Assembly (NCBI GenBank): GCA_001771365.1 | Contig: METP01000058.1 | Location: 1-38,822 of the forward strand | DNA length: 38,822 bases | Origin: a candidate division WOR-1 bacterium RIFCSPLOWO2_02_FULL_46_20 | GTDB taxonomy: Bacteria > Margulisbacteria > WOR-1 > O2-12-FULL-45-9 | Direction of reading: 5' to 3' | Shown: in pieces, positions 6,924 through 17,362 of the stretch | How positions within the stretch are numbered: the stretch's first letter is position 1 | Layout of the letters: each line of letters begins with the position of its first letter | Notes under the pieces: model-generated | Databases searched by the model: none | What the model saw: the letters and a program-made list of their open reading frames with translations, nothing else | Told to the model about the DNA's origin: nothing | Made by a program: the position numbers and the translations under genes

Positions 6924-8072
6924 TTACAGCATCTCCATCATGGCTTTAACGCCGGCACCAAAGTTAATCTTGGCGCCCAGCCGTTTGAAGAGAACTTCTA
7001 CCGCAGCCCAAGCCCCAATCAGGTCAAGAGAATCAACATAGCCAAGATGGCCGATCCTGAAAATTTTACTTTTCAGCTCTGATTGGCCTGGGGCAACCTC
7101 AACACTAAAATCTTCACGCATCAGTTTCCTGACCTCTTCACCGTCAACCCCTTCCGGAGGGAAAATCGCGGTAACGGCCGGAGAAGCACAGGTATCGTCC
7201 GCCAAAAGTTTTAATCCCAGCGACCTGGCTGCCGTGCGCAGCAAATCACGGTTGAATTTATGCCGGGCAAAGACGTTTTCTCTCCCCTCTTCTCGCAGCA
7301 TCCTTAAACCTTCTCTCATGCCAAAAATCAATGATTCCGGCGGAGTGGTATAAGTGTGACCTTTGGGCGCGTGTTCCTTCATTAAGCTCCAATCCCAGTA
7401 ATGTTTTGGGCATTTGGATCGTTCATGCGCTTTCCAGGCTCGGGCTGAAATTGACACAGCCGACACGCCGGGAGGAACCATAAACGCCTTCTGGGAACCG
7501 GAGACAACAACGTCCAAATCCCAGACATCGGTTTTTAGCGGCGCCGCCATCATACCGGAAACCGCATCAACCATGATTAACGCGTCCGGTTGAATTTTTC
7601 TAACCAGCTTGGCCAAAGTTTCAACATCATTAATTACACCGGTTGAGGTTTCATTCTGCTGCATAAAAACCGCCTTAACCAGCCCTTTTTTCAATTCAGC
7701 CTCAAGCACTTTTGGATCTGCCGCCTTGCCTCTGTCAAACTTAACATTATTAACATCAGCTCCGTAAGCTGTGCAAATTTTCGCCCAGCGGCCGCCAAAG
7801 TTCCCGATATTTAGGACAATAACCTTATCTCCTGGAGAAAGGACGTTGACCGCGGCCACTTCCATACCGCCGGTACCAGAAGAAGGATAAATAAAAATAT
7901 CGTTATCCGTCTCATAAGCCCACTTAAGGTCGGTCATGACCTCTTTCATAACCGCGGAGAATAATGGCCCCCGATGTCCGATCATTTCATGGTTCATAGC
8001 CGCTAAAACTCGCGTTGGTATTGGGGTGGGCCCGGGAATCATTAGATTATACTTAATCATTTTTCTGGCCAC
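6924..8072 (-). CDS. class V aminotransferase (serine-pyruvate / alanine-glyoxylate / phosphoserine type)
   Basis: MIPGPTPIPTRVLAAMNHEMIGHRGP, SSGTGGMEVAAVNVLSPGDKVIV, SGSQKAFMVPPGVSAVSIS (PLP Lys). Confidence 0.93.
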   Translation of the reverse strand: MARKMIKYNLMIPGPTPIPTRVLAAMNHEMIGHRGPLFSAVMKEVMTDLKWAYETDNDIFIYPSSGTGGMEVAAVNVLSPGDKVIVLNIGNFGGRWAKICTAYGADVNNVKFDRGKAADPKVLEAELKKGLVKAVFMQQNETSTGVINDVETLAKLVRKIQPDALIMVDAVSGMMAAPLKTDVWDLDVVVSGSQKAFMVPPGVSAVSISARAWKAHERSKCPKHYWDWSLMKEHAPKGHTYTTPPESLIFGMREGLRMLREEGRENVFARHKFNRDLLRTAARSLGLKLLADDTCASPAVTAIFPPEGVDGEEVRKLMREDFSVEVAPGQSELKSKIFRIGHLGYVDSLDLIGAWAAVEVLFKRLGAKINFGAGVKAMMEML

Positions 8073-8098
8073 GCTAACTCCCCTTCCTTAGAAAGATA

Positions 8099-8440
8099 TT
8101 AATCCCTCTTCCAGTCAACCCGCACAAATTTCTCGTCTTTTAGAAATTTATACTGGTGGTCGCCCTTATAGGCGCGGTAGAGGGCTTTGCCGATACGCAA
8201 AGCTAAATTGTGATCCGTGGTTTCAACCAACAGTCCACCGTTAGCCTTGGCAATTTTACTGACTTTGGCTTTGGGATTGCGCTCAGTCGCCAGTTTGCCT
8301 TCGTGTTTAACCAAATTAATAATCTCTTCTTCATGATCGAGCAGAAACGCTCCGGAAAGATTAACGACTCCGCCTTCTTCAATCTTATCGGGACTACGAA
8401 AACCCTCATAATGTCGGTTGCCCGCCGCTCCCTGTGGCAT
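8099..8440 (-). CDS. conserved small protein, possibly related to cysteine-containing zinc-ribbon BCR-type proteins but lacking cysteines
   Basis: GGVVNLSGAFLLDHEEEIINLVKHE...VETTDHNLALRIGKALYRAYKGDHQYKFLKDEKFVRVDWKR; family link from memory only. Confidence 0.6.
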   Translation of the reverse strand: MPQGAAGNRHYEGFRSPDKIEEGGVVNLSGAFLLDHEEEIINLVKHEGKLATERNPKAKVSKIAKANGGLLVETTDHNLALRIGKALYRAYKGDHQYKFLKDEKFVRVDWKRD

Positions 8441-8443
8441 AAA

Positions 8444-9025
8444 TTACCTCTTGGTGTATTGGAACGATTTTCTGGCACGTTTGTGCCCGTACTTTTTGCG
8501 CTCTTTCGTACGCGGATCGCGCGTCAAAAAACCTTCTCGCTTTAATTTTACCCTAAAATCAGGGCTGACTTCAAGCAAAGCCCGAGAAATTCCCAAAGAA
8601 ATCGCCCCGGCTTGCCCCGGCACCCCACCACCATATGCCTCAGCAAATACATCATAATTTAATTGAGTGTTCGTAATCACCAAAGGACGCGCGACTTGAA
8701 ACTCAAGAACCTTTCTATTGCAAAAATATTCCGTCAAACTCTTGCCGTTAATATTAAACTGTCCACTCCCCGGCTTAAGCCATACTTTAGCAATAGCCTC
8801 CTTCCTACGTCCGGTTCCATAATACCTGAGCCCGGGAGGCAGCTTAGCTTTTTTGGTTTTTTTATGGGTAACAACCTCTCGGGGGGCAACCGTCTCTTGG
8901 GCTGATTCTACGGTAACAGACGAGGAATCTATATCAAGCGCGGGCGTTTCCTTAACCACAACTTTCCTGGTCGTTTTTTTCTTTGTCGTTGTTTTTTTAG
9001 CCTTTGCTTTTTTCTTTTCTGCCAT
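8444..9025 (-). CDS. rpsI: 30S ribosomal protein S9 with long basic N-terminal extension
   Basis: RYYGTGRRKEAIAKVWLKPGSGQFNINGKSLTEYF ... GFLTRDPRTKERKKYGHKRARKSFQYTKR. Confidence 0.97.
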   Translation of the reverse strand: MAEKKKAKAKKTTTKKKTTRKVVVKETPALDIDSSSVTVESAQETVAPREVVTHKKTKKAKLPPGLRYYGTGRRKEAIAKVWLKPGSGQFNINGKSLTEYFCNRKVLEFQVARPLVITNTQLNYDVFAEAYGGGVPGQAGAISLGISRALLEVSPDFRVKLKREGFLTRDPRTKERKKYGHKRARKSFQYTKR

Positions 9026-9031
9026 TATTGT

Positions 9032-9469
9032 TTACACCTCAAGTTTCTGGATTTTATGCGCCATATGCGGATGTTCCTTACCCGCATAAACCTTTAATTT
9101 TTTTATCAGCTGCCTGCCCAAACGATTTTTCGGCAACATGCCCGCCACCGCATGCCTGACAACTTTGGCGGGATCTCTCTTCATCATCTCTTCAAAAGCC
9201 AATAGCTTGTCCCCGCCCGGAAAACCGGAGTGAGTAAAATACATTTTATCTTTTTCTTTTTTGCCGCTAACACGAATTTTGTCGGCATTAACTATTATTA
9301 TAAAATCACCACAGTCAACGTGAGGAGAAAAGATTGCTTTGTGTTTGCCGCGCAGATAAGTCGCCACCCTGGTCGCGACTTTACCCAGGATAATCCCCGC
9401 GACATCCAGTTCATACCAATCCCGTTTTACAGTTTCTTTTCTGGCGTATAGTGTCTTATTTTTCTTCAT
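9032..9469 (-). CDS. rplM: 50S ribosomal protein L13
   Basis: RDWYELDVAGIILGKVATRVATYLRGKHKAIFSPHVDCGDFIIIVNADKI. Confidence 0.97.
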   Translation of the reverse strand: MKKNKTLYARKETVKRDWYELDVAGIILGKVATRVATYLRGKHKAIFSPHVDCGDFIIIVNADKIRVSGKKEKDKMYFTHSGFPGGDKLLAFEEMMKRDPAKVVRHAVAGMLPKNRLGRQLIKKLKVYAGKEHPHMAHKIQKLEV

Positions 9470-9477
9470 ATTACCAC

Positions 9478-9828
9478 CTATAACAGCTCCAGGATCGCCA
9501 TTTGAGCGGCGTCACCCTTGCGGAAGCCCGTTTTAATTATTTTGGTATATCCGCCCGCCCTGCCTTCAAAACGCTCGGGGAAGGTCTTAAACACTTCGGT
9601 AACTATCTTTCTCTCTCCAAAAAACGATTCCATTTTTCTGCGCGCCTGCAGATTATTCTTTTTGGATACGGCAATTAGCTTTTCAGCAAGCTTTCTGGCT
9701 TCTTTAGCCCGAGGCAAAGTAACATTGATTTTGCCGGCTTTAAACAACCCGCGGACAATATCTCTGAGCATGGCCAAACGCTGGTCGGTCGGCCGCCCAA
9801 GCTTTCTATTTCCTTTGCGATGTCTCAT
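9478..9828 (-). CDS. rplQ: 50S ribosomal protein L17
   Basis: MRHRKGNRKLGRPTDQRLAMLRDIVRGLF. Confidence 0.97.
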   Translation of the reverse strand: MRHRKGNRKLGRPTDQRLAMLRDIVRGLFKAGKINVTLPRAKEARKLAEKLIAVSKKNNLQARRKMESFFGERKIVTEVFKTFPERFEGRAGGYTKIIKTGFRKGDAAQMAILELL

Positions 9829-10772
9829 TCGCTCTTTTCTCCCTTTAATGTTAATTTGTACTCGGACAATTTGTCACGGACTTCATCCAATGACTTGGCT
9901 CCAAAATTCTTATACTTCATTAGATCTTCCAACGAGTGCGAAACTAATTTTCCAACTGTCTTGATGCCGGCCTTTTTCAAGCAATTCAAAGAACGGGCCG
10001 AAAGCTCCAGATCCTCAACCATCATTTCCAGGATCGCGCCAGGTACTTCAAGCTTATCGTCAGCATCTGCGCCCAAAATGTCAGTTTTTTCACCCAGGTG
10101 GATAAAAAGGTCAACGTGTCTGGCCAGAATTTTGGCACTCTCTCTCACCGCATCTTCCGGCCTGACGCAACCGTTTGTCCAAACCGATAAAAGCAAGCGA
10201 TCATAATTGATTTCTTGACCAACACGAACTTCTTCGGTGGACATGTTAACTTTAAGCACCGGAGTAAAGATTGAGTCGGTAGGAATATAACCAATGGCCA
10301 GGCCGGGCTTATTGTTTCCTTCCGAAGAAACATAGCCTTTCCCCCGTTCAACAATTAATTCCATCTGTAATTTACCTGAGCTATCTAAAGTGGCAATCTT
10401 ATGATCTGGATTTAATATTTCTATTTCCGCATCATGCTCGATATCGGAAGCTTTAACCTCACCCTTGCCCTTGACTTTAAGAGTAACCACCTTTGGCTGC
10501 TCGGAGTGTGAGCGAATAACGATTTCTTTTAAATTTAGTAAAACGATTAAAACATCTTCTACTACCCCAGGTATGGTAGTAAACGGGTGAGTCACTCCAT
10601 CAATTTTTACAGCCGTTACCGCCGCGCCGTAGAGTGAAGACAGCAGCACGCGCCTCAAAGAATTTCCCAATGTTGTCCCATAACCACGCTCCAGTGGCTC
10701 AACCACAAACTGACCGTAATTATCAGAAGTTTCGGCTATCCTTACCCACGGTTTTTCTCCAATAGTGACCAT
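9825..10772 (-). CDS. rpoA: RNA polymerase subunit alpha
   Basis: FVVEPLERGYGTTLGNSLRRVLLSSLYGAAVTAVKIDGV; C-terminal CTD LELSARSLNCLKKAGIKTVGKLV. Confidence 0.98.
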   Translation of the reverse strand: MVTIGEKPWVRIAETSDNYGQFVVEPLERGYGTTLGNSLRRVLLSSLYGAAVTAVKIDGVTHPFTTIPGVVEDVLIVLLNLKEIVIRSHSEQPKVVTLKVKGKGEVKASDIEHDAEIEILNPDHKIATLDSSGKLQMELIVERGKGYVSSEGNNKPGLAIGYIPTDSIFTPVLKVNMSTEEVRVGQEINYDRLLLSVWTNGCVRPEDAVRESAKILARHVDLFIHLGEKTDILGADADDKLEVPGAILEMMVEDLELSARSLNCLKKAGIKTVGKLVSHSLEDLMKYKNFGAKSLDEVRDKLSEYKLTLKGEKSE

Positions 10773-10793
10773 TATCTATATCCTCCTTGTTTA

Positions 10794-11414
10794 TTATCTA
10801 GAGTAATACTCAACAATAAGATGATCTTCCAAAGCCGCATCAATTTCCTCTCGCTTTGGAATAGAGGCCATCTTGCCTTCTTCCGCTCCGCTACGCACCA
10901 ACCAGGCTGGCGGCGTATGATCGGGAGATTTTTCTATCATCGCTTTTACCAACGGAACTATCTTTAGGCTAAATTTAATCTGATCATCCGCACTTACCTG
11001 AAAAGAAGGAACATCTACCTTACGACCATTGACCAAAACCCCTCCATGATGGACAATCTGACGGGCACTCTGCCGGGAAGCGGCAAAGCCCAGACGAAAA
11101 ACAACATTATCCAGGCGCCGCTCAAGAAACTCCAGCAGTTTGTCTCCGGTAGCCCCTTTCCCTTTCGAAGCTTTATCAAAATAACCTTCAAATTGTCTCT
11201 CAGTTAACCCATATATTCTTCTGGCTTTTTGTTTTTCTCGCAAGCGAATCCCATATTCAGAGATACGCACTCTTTGTGTTTTACCATGCTGTCCGGGAGG
11301 ATAGGCACGTCTGACAACAGGGCATTTCTCACTAAAGCACTTATCTCCTTTTAAAAATAGCTTTTCTTTCTCTCGTCGACAAAGCTTACATTTGGCTTCA
11401 GTATGTCTGCCCAT
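10794..11414 (-). CDS. rpsD: 30S ribosomal protein S4 (zinc-type Cys motif)
   Basis: [44 protein letters not shown]; start trimmed from track ORF (11444) to MGRH, sharing one base with the rpsK stop. Confidence 0.96.
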   Translation of the reverse strand: MGRHTEAKCKLCRREKEKLFLKGDKCFSEKCPVVRRAYPPGQHGKTQRVRISEYGIRLREKQKARRIYGLTERQFEGYFDKASKGKGATGDKLLEFLERRLDNVVFRLGFAASRQSARQIVHHGGVLVNGRKVDVPSFQVSADDQIKFSLKIVPLVKAMIEKSPDHTPPAWLVRSGAEEGKMASIPKREEIDAALEDHLIVEYYSR

Positions 11415-11803
11415 TAAACCCTTCTCCTTTTGGGCGGACGGCACCCATTATGAGGAATTGGAGTAACATCCTTAATTGAGTTGATTTCAAGTCCCGCTGC
11501 TTGCAAAGATCTAATGGCAGTTTCCCGGCCAGAACCTGGGCCTTTAACTACAACATTAACCTCCCGCATACCCAATTCCAGCGCTTTCTTACCGGCGGTC
11601 TCGGCAGCCAGAGACGCGGCAAAGGGGGTCCCTTTTTTGGTCCCCTTAAAGCCAACTCCACCGGCTGAAGACCAAGCAATAATCGCTCCGCTCTCATCGG
11701 CAATAGAAACAATTGTATTATTGAAAGTTGCCTTAATATGGGCAACACCCGTCGCGCTAACTCTCTTTTTCTCCTTGCGTGTTTTCGACTTTACATTAAC
11801 CAT
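11414..11803 (-). CDS. rpsK: 30S ribosomal protein S11
   Basis: [45 protein letters not shown]. Confidence 0.97.
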   Translation of the reverse strand: MVNVKSKTRKEKKRVSATGVAHIKATFNNTIVSIADESGAIIAWSSAGGVGFKGTKKGTPFAASLAAETAGKKALELGMREVNVVVKGPGSGRETAIRSLQAAGLEINSIKDVTPIPHNGCRPPKRRRV

Positions 11804-11809
11804 AGCGTT

Positions 11810-12193
11810 TTATGTTTTTTCCTCCTCTTTCCTTTTGCCTAAACCAACCGTTTTCCTTTTTCCCCGTTTGGTTCTGGCATTAGTTTTTGTACGTTGCCCG
11901 CGAGCCGGCAAACCTTTGCGGTGCCGCGAACCACGGTAAGTTCCAATTTCCACCAAACGCTTAATAGACATATTAATTTCTCGCCGCAGATCCCCCTCGA
12001 TCAAACAATTTTTAATCACGTCTCGAATGGCTATAATCTGCGGATCGGTTAAATCTTTTATCTTGAGCGCAGAGTCAATGCCCGCTTCCTGCAAGATATG
12101 CTTACTTAAAGACGACCCAATTCCATATATATAGGTTAACCCAGTAACAACATTTTTATTTGCCGGCAAATCCACCCCTACTATTCTAACCAT
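11810..12193 (-). CDS. rpsM: 30S ribosomal protein S13
   Basis: [26 protein letters not shown]...[30 protein letters not shown]. Confidence 0.97.
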   Translation of the reverse strand: MVRIVGVDLPANKNVVTGLTYIYGIGSSLSKHILQEAGIDSALKIKDLTDPQIIAIRDVIKNCLIEGDLRREINMSIKRLVEIGTYRGSRHRKGLPARGQRTKTNARTKRGKRKTVGLGKRKEEEKT

Positions 12194-12211
12194 TCTTTTA
12201 ATTACCTCCTA

Positions 12212-12325
12212 TTAACCTTGTCGCTGCTTGTGTTTAGGATTTTCACAAATGACATACACCCGGCCATGTCTTCTGACCAGCTTGCACTTCTCGCATATTT
12301 TTTTTACCGACGACCTAACTTTCAT
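12212..12325 (-). CDS. rpmJ: 50S ribosomal protein L36 (37 aa)
   Basis: Read manually (below ORF-track cutoff): [37 protein letters not shown]. Confidence 0.96.
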   Translation of the reverse strand: MKVRSSVKKICEKCKLVRRHGRVYVICENPKHKQRQG

Positions 12326-12332
12326 TGTCCCC

Positions 12333-12554
12333 TCACTTCATCCTATAGGTAATTCTGCCGCGGGTCAGGTCATAAGGAGAGAGTTCCACCTTAACCCTAT
12401 CTCCGGGAAGAATCCTAATAAAATGCTTACGCATCTTACCTGAAACATGGCCCAAAATAATTTGACCGGTCTCAAGCTTCACCCGAAAAAAAGCATTGGG
12501 CAAGGCCTCGGTTATTTCTCCTTCAAATTCAATAACATCTCTATCTTTTACCAT
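12333..12554 (-). CDS. infA: translation initiation factor IF-1
   Basis: [73 protein letters not shown]. Confidence 0.97.
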   Translation of the reverse strand: MVKDRDVIEFEGEITEALPNAFFRVKLETGQIILGHVSGKMRKHFIRILPGDRVKVELSPYDLTRGRITYRMK

Positions 12555-13312
12555 GTTTTTCCTCTTAGGGTTAAAATCTCCGGATCCTTTTCCGTTATCA
12601 AAACTGTATGCTCAAAATGGCAGGAGCGCTGCCCATCTGCCGTTATCACTGTCCAACCATCCTCCAGCGTCTTTATTTTCCAGCCTCCCATATTGAGCAT
12701 GGGTTCAATCGCCAAGACCATACCCGGACTCAGTATTGGCCCTTCACCCGGCCGACCAAAATTGGGGATCAGAGGATCTTCGTGCAGATCTTCACCAATA
12801 CCATGCCCGTAAAGTTCTCTAACAACCGAAAAACCATTGGCTTCAGCGATCTTTTGAATCGCCGAAGAAATATCACCCAGGTGATTTCCCGCGCGAGCCT
12901 GCCGGATACCAGCCTCGAGAGCCTGCCTGGCTGTGTCCATCAACCTGGTATATTTTTTTTCAACCTTACCTACCGGAAAGGTAGCGGCCGCGTCGCCGCA
13001 AAATCCATCAATCTTACCGCCCACATCAACACTAACAATGTCCCCCTCCCGGAGAATCTTATCTCCCGGAATCCCATGCACGACTTCTTCATTGACAGAG
13101 ATACAGGTCGCATGCTTATAGCCGCGATAACCGATAAACACCGGCAACGCATCTTTTTCCCCAATCAACTTCTCGGCAAAACTATCAAGGTACTTGGTTG
13201 TAATTCCCACTCCAATCTCTTGACCTACGCTATCCAGAACCCAGCCAACAATGGCACAGGCCCTCTTTATCCGTTCAATTTGGTCAGCCGACTTAACCTT
13301 TATCTTCGGCAT
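12548..13312 (-). CDS. map: type I methionine aminopeptidase
   Basis: [67 protein letters not shown]. Confidence 0.97.
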   Translation of the reverse strand: MPKIKVKSADQIERIKRACAIVGWVLDSVGQEIGVGITTKYLDSFAEKLIGEKDALPVFIGYRGYKHATCISVNEEVVHGIPGDKILREGDIVSVDVGGKIDGFCGDAAATFPVGKVEKKYTRLMDTARQALEAGIRQARAGNHLGDISSAIQKIAEANGFSVVRELYGHGIGEDLHEDPLIPNFGRPGEGPILSPGMVLAIEPMLNMGGWKIKTLEDGWTVITADGQRSCHFEHTVLITEKDPEILTLRGKTW

Positions 13313-13943
13313 GTTTAACTAATTTAGAAAAAACATCCTGAATTGCCCCCGAAGCATCCAAGGCCACCAATTTATTTACTTCTTTATAACGCTCAATCAA
13401 CGGCTTAGTCTCTTCAGCATAGACTTCAAATCTGGTGCGAATCGCTGATTCTACATCGTCTTTTCTTTGATAAAGTTCCCCGCCACACAAGTTACATTTG
13501 CCTTCTGTCTTAGGCGGATTAAACTTAATGTGGAAAACAGCTCCGCAAACCTTACAGCTCCTGCGGCCGGTCAGACGCTCAACCACCTTGTCTTCATCAA
13601 TTTGAAAATAAATCAGCTTGCCTAATTCGCGTCCCATGTTTTTCAACATCTTATCAAAAGCCTCAGCCTGAATAGCCGATCGGGGAAAACCATCTAAAAT
13701 ACAGCCGGCCTGACAATCCGGTTGGCTGAGTCTCTGCCGCGTCAACTCAATAGTTATCTCATTTGGCGCCAGCTTGCCGGCATCGATAAACTCTTTGGCT
13801 CGCAGGCCAATCTCGTTTTCTTTCCTGACCTCTTCCCTCAACATATCACCCAAGGAAACATGAGGCAACCCGAGTTTATCAGCCAAAAGTTTTGCCTGAG
13901 TCCCTTTGCCGGATCCAGGCGGGCCCAATAGAACTATAATCAT
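13293..13943 (-). CDS. adk: adenylate kinase with zinc-type LID (CxxC...CxxC)
   Basis: [71 protein letters not shown]. Confidence 0.97.
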   Translation of the reverse strand: MIIVLLGPPGSGKGTQAKLLADKLGLPHVSLGDMLREEVRKENEIGLRAKEFIDAGKLAPNEITIELTRQRLSQPDCQAGCILDGFPRSAIQAEAFDKMLKNMGRELGKLIYFQIDEDKVVERLTGRRSCKVCGAVFHIKFNPPKTEGKCNLCGGELYQRKDDVESAIRTRFEVYAEETKPLIERYKEVNKLVALDASGAIQDVFSKLVKHAEDKG

Positions 13944-15202
13944 GCCAACAGCCCTTCATATTGTCTGGTCACAAGGTGAGTCTCAATTTGTCTCACAAGA
14001 TCCATGGCCACACCGACCATAATTAAAAGCGCCGTTCCCCCCAACCCTTGAAACGATGTTATATGGGTCAGTTTTTCAACAACACTGGGGACAATCGCCA
14101 CACAAGCTAAAAACAACGCCCCCACCAGGGTCAAACGCGTAATAACATATTCCAAATACTCGGCAGTTGGCCGTCCGGGCCGAATCCCGGTTATAAAACC
14201 ACCATATTTTTTGATGTTTTCTGCCAGTTCTACCGGGTTAAAAGTGATCGCCGTATAAAAATAAGTAAAGAAAAAGATCAAAATAAAAAAGAAAACCATA
14301 TACAGGTTCCCCGATGGAGAAATCAAACCTATAATATTTTGGACAGTTGGATTCGGGATAAATTGGGCAATGGTTGCCGGGAAAAGCAGAATGGACGACG
14401 CAAAAATAATCGGGATTACTCCTCCCTGATTTACCCGCAGAGGGATATACGTGCTCTGTCCCCCATACATTTTTCTGCCAACAATCCGTTTAGCATATTG
14501 CACCTGAATACGCCGCTGGCCTTCTTGAATAATAACAATACCAACAATCATAGCTAAAAAAGATGCGATTAAAAAACCAACACCAAGGATAGAAGCTCCG
14601 CCGCGAACCAGGGTCACAGTTTGGGCGATATACGAAGGGATGCGGGCTACAATTCCCACAAAAATTAAGAGCGAAGCTCCATTGCCAATACCATGTTCAG
14701 TGATAAGCTCGGAAAACCACATAACCATAGTGCTGCCCGCGGTCAATGAAATTACAGTTCCGACCAAGAAAAACAAAAAGTTATAGCCGTCAAACATGAC
14801 GCCGCGGAACCAGAAAGACATCCCGAAGCCCTCAAAAGTTGCCAGCACCACTGTTAGATACCTGGTATACCTGGCAATTTGTTTTCTGCCTGCCTCGCCC
14901 TCTTTGTGCAGTTCCTCAAGATGCGGGATTACCACAGTTAAGAGCTGCACGATAATTGAAGCATTGATAAAAGGAATAATTCCCATAGCAAAAATTGAAA
15001 AACGCATCAAAGCCCCGCCAGTAAAAAGATCTAGAAAACTTAGGATATTTCCCTGGCTAAATAAGTTTTGCAGTTTAGCCGGATCAACCCCAGCCACAGG
15101 GATATGTGAGCCCATCCTAAAAAGGATAATCATCCCCAAAGTATACATAAACTTTTTTCGGAGATCCGCGATATTAAAAATACCAGAGATTACGTTAAAC
15201 AT
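13940..15202 (-). CDS. secY: protein translocase subunit SecY
   Basis: [79 protein letters not shown]. Confidence 0.98.
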   Translation of the reverse strand: MFNVISGIFNIADLRKKFMYTLGMIILFRMGSHIPVAGVDPAKLQNLFSQGNILSFLDLFTGGALMRFSIFAMGIIPFINASIIVQLLTVVIPHLEELHKEGEAGRKQIARYTRYLTVVLATFEGFGMSFWFRGVMFDGYNFLFFLVGTVISLTAGSTMVMWFSELITEHGIGNGASLLIFVGIVARIPSYIAQTVTLVRGGASILGVGFLIASFLAMIVGIVIIQEGQRRIQVQYAKRIVGRKMYGGQSTYIPLRVNQGGVIPIIFASSILLFPATIAQFIPNPTVQNIIGLISPSGNLYMVFFFILIFFFTYFYTAITFNPVELAENIKKYGGFITGIRPGRPTAEYLEYVITRLTLVGALFLACVAIVPSVVEKLTHITSFQGLGGTALLIMVGVAMDLVRQIETHLVTRQYEGLLA

Positions 15203-15606
15203 TTACCACCTGCTGCCTCTATCTTTTTTTGGGCAGACCCCGAAAATTTATCAGCTTTTATGGTTATGGCCTTCATAATTTCTCCATTGCCTAAGATCTT
15301 TAACAGGCCGGAAATCTTTAAAGTAGTTTTGTCAATTTCACCCTCATATTTGTTCAAATCCGACACATTTAATACGGAGTAAACCTTCTTAAAAGGATAG
15401 TTTTTGAAACCACGTTTAGGTAGGCGACGATACAGGGGTGTTTGTCCACCTTCAAAACGCACCCCCTTGGTCCCACCGCTGCGGCTTTTTTGTCCCTTGT
15501 GTCCTCGACCACAGGTTTTACCCCAGCCCGAACTGGTCCCGCGGCCAACGCGCTTCTTGTTCTTTTTAGCTCCGGGATTATATTTTAAACTACTAAGCTG
15601 TGACAT
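15190..15606 (-). CDS. rplO: 50S ribosomal protein L15
   Basis: [27 protein letters not shown]...[18 protein letters not shown]-like core. Confidence 0.96.
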   Translation of the reverse strand: MSQLSSLKYNPGAKKNKKRVGRGTSSGWGKTCGRGHKGQKSRSGGTKGVRFEGGQTPLYRRLPKRGFKNYPFKKVYSVLNVSDLNKYEGEIDKTTLKISGLLKILGNGEIMKAITIKADKFSGSAQKKIEAAGGKCLT

Positions 15607-16093
15607 AGTTTATCTTAAGATCCTTCCCTCTAAGTTTTTTTTCTGTTTCCAGATCTTTCAATGCTTTAAGCCCATCCAACGTCGCCCGGGCCAGATTAAC
15701 GGCGTTGTTTGAACCAAGCGATTTTGCAACAACATTTTTCACACCAGCCAATTCCAAAATGGTACGCACCGCGCCACCAGCAATAACCCCAGTTCCAGGA
15801 GGTGCTGGACGCAAGACAACTTGACTGGCACTAAATTCACCAATAATTTGGTGTGGGATGGTGCCTTCGACTTGAATCACTTCAATTATATTCTTTTTTG
15901 CCGCAGCCACACCTTTACGGATAGCGGCTGCTACTTCGGAAGCTTTGCCCAGGCCCAAGCCCACGTGAGAAGCCATGTCTCCAACAACTACGGCCGCACG
16001 AAACCCCATCTTTTTACCGCCTTTAACTACCTTGGTTACCCGACGGATCTGGACCACTTTTTCTTGTATTTCTTTCTCTTCAGTTTCGATCAA
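15593..16093 (-). CDS. rpsE: 30S ribosomal protein S5
   Basis: [44 protein letters not shown]. Confidence 0.97.
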   Translation of the reverse strand: MIETEEKEIQEKVVQIRRVTKVVKGGKKMGFRAAVVVGDMASHVGLGLGKASEVAAAIRKGVAAAKKNIIEVIQVEGTIPHQIIGEFSASQVVLRPAPPGTGVIAGGAVRTILELAGVKNVVAKSLGSNNAVNLARATLDGLKALKDLETEKKLRGKDLKINYVTA

Positions 16094-16392
16094 AAAACTA
16101 ACCCTCCTTCTCTGGCGCTATCCGCTAAAGCCTTAACCCTGCCATGATAGAGTGACGTGCCGCGATCGAAAACAACCTGCGTGATCCCAGCCGATTTGGC
16201 CCTGGCAGCTATTTGCTTGCCAATTTCCTTAGCCGCAGCTACATTGCCGCCATTTTTGCTTTTTAATGTTGAGGCATGAACCAGTGTCTTGCCTCCCTCA
16301 TCATCAATAATCTGGGCGTGAATGTGCCGCAGACTGCGGAAAACTGATAGTCTTGGTCGTTCTTTAATTCCAAATATTTTTTTCTTGCGCAT
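16090..16392 (-). CDS. rplR: 50S ribosomal protein L18 (100 aa, short N-terminus)
   Basis: [31 protein letters not shown]...[28 protein letters not shown]. Confidence 0.96.
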   Translation of the reverse strand: MRKKKIFGIKERPRLSVFRSLRHIHAQIIDDEGGKTLVHASTLKSKNGGNVAAAKEIGKQIAARAKSAGITQVVFDRGTSLYHGRVKALADSAREGGLVF

Positions 16393-16395
16393 GAT

Positions 16396-16950
16396 TTATG
16401 AAGCTCCTAACGCAGCTTTGGCAGCTTTACCAGCTTTTTTCCTAACATGCTCGCCGGCATATCTTATCCCCTTACCCTTATATGGCTCGGGCTTTCTGAT
16501 GCTGCGGATTTCTGCGGCGATTTCACCAACAACCTGCTTATCAATGCCCTTAACAACAATTTTGGTATTACCTTCTACCTGAAGCTCTATCCCCTCCGGT
16601 GGTTCTACTATAACTGGATGAGAGTAACCAATCTGGATTTGTAAGTTTTTACCTTGTTTGACCGCACGATAACCTACCCCGACCATTTCCAATCTCTTTT
16701 CATAACCATTCGTAACTCCCTCAATCATATTCTTAGCCAGACTATTGTACAGTCCCTGCAAAGCCCTGGACTGAGGATCCTTGGCTGAACACAGGGTCAG
16801 AACCTTGCCATCTTTGACTTCAACATTAATGGCTGGCCTGTATCCCTGCACCAAGCTGCCCCTGGGCCCTTTAACTTGAATTTGACCATCCTGCACCTTA
16901 ACCTCAACCCCTTTTGGTATTTCTAATTGTCTATTACCTATTCTACCCAT
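16396..16950 (-). CDS. rplF: 50S ribosomal protein L6
   Basis: MGRIGNRQLEIPKGVEVKVQDGQIQVKGPRGSL...RKPEPYKGKGIRYAGEHVRKKAGK. Confidence 0.97.
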   Translation of the reverse strand: MGRIGNRQLEIPKGVEVKVQDGQIQVKGPRGSLVQGYRPAINVEVKDGKVLTLCSAKDPQSRALQGLYNSLAKNMIEGVTNGYEKRLEMVGVGYRAVKQGKNLQIQIGYSHPVIVEPPEGIELQVEGNTKIVVKGIDKQVVGEIAAEIRSIRKPEPYKGKGIRYAGEHVRKKAGKAAKAALGAS

Positions 16951-16956
16951 AATTAA

Positions 16957-17349
16957 TTACCAAACATAACAAACAACTTCTCCGCCCAACTTTTGGGTCC
17001 GGGCGGTTTCGTCATTCATTAGCCCCTTTGAAGTGGAAATAATCGCCGTACCAAAACCAGACTGTACCTCTGGCAACGAACGGGCATCTTTATAAATTCT
17101 CCTGCCCGGTCGGCTTATACGCTTGATATCACAAATGAGCCCTTTCTTGTTGGGCTTATATTTCAATTGGAGTCTAACATATTTTTTTTCCATACGCTTT
17201 AAGACCTCTAATCTACCGACGTATCCTTCAGCCACTAAAATCTTGGCGATTCCTTCTTTAATCTTAGAGTGTGGGACATCAACCACTTCCGAGCGGACGC
17301 TCTGCGCGTTTTTTATTCTAATCAACATATCTGCAATCGGATCAGTCAT
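16957..17349 (-). CDS. rpsH: 30S ribosomal protein S8
   Basis: MTDPIADMLIRIKNAQ...GFGTAIISTSKGLMNDETARTQKLGGEVVCYVW. Confidence 0.97.
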   Translation of the reverse strand: MTDPIADMLIRIKNAQSVRSEVVDVPHSKIKEGIAKILVAEGYVGRLEVLKRMEKKYVRLQLKYKPNKKGLICDIKRISRPGRRIYKDARSLPEVQSGFGTAIISTSKGLMNDETARTQKLGGEVVCYVW

Positions 17350-17362
17350 ATACCCTCCTCCT

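Noticed and set aside
12608-13318. 236-aa plus-strand ORF antisense to map
   Set aside because: Shadow ORF opposite a clear methionine aminopeptidase; no recognisable motif or own ribosome-binding site. The same applies to nearly all plus-strand ORFs in the track (e.g. 2868-3284, 3641-4066, 6403-6813, 8210-8545, 14796-15278, 31751-32098).
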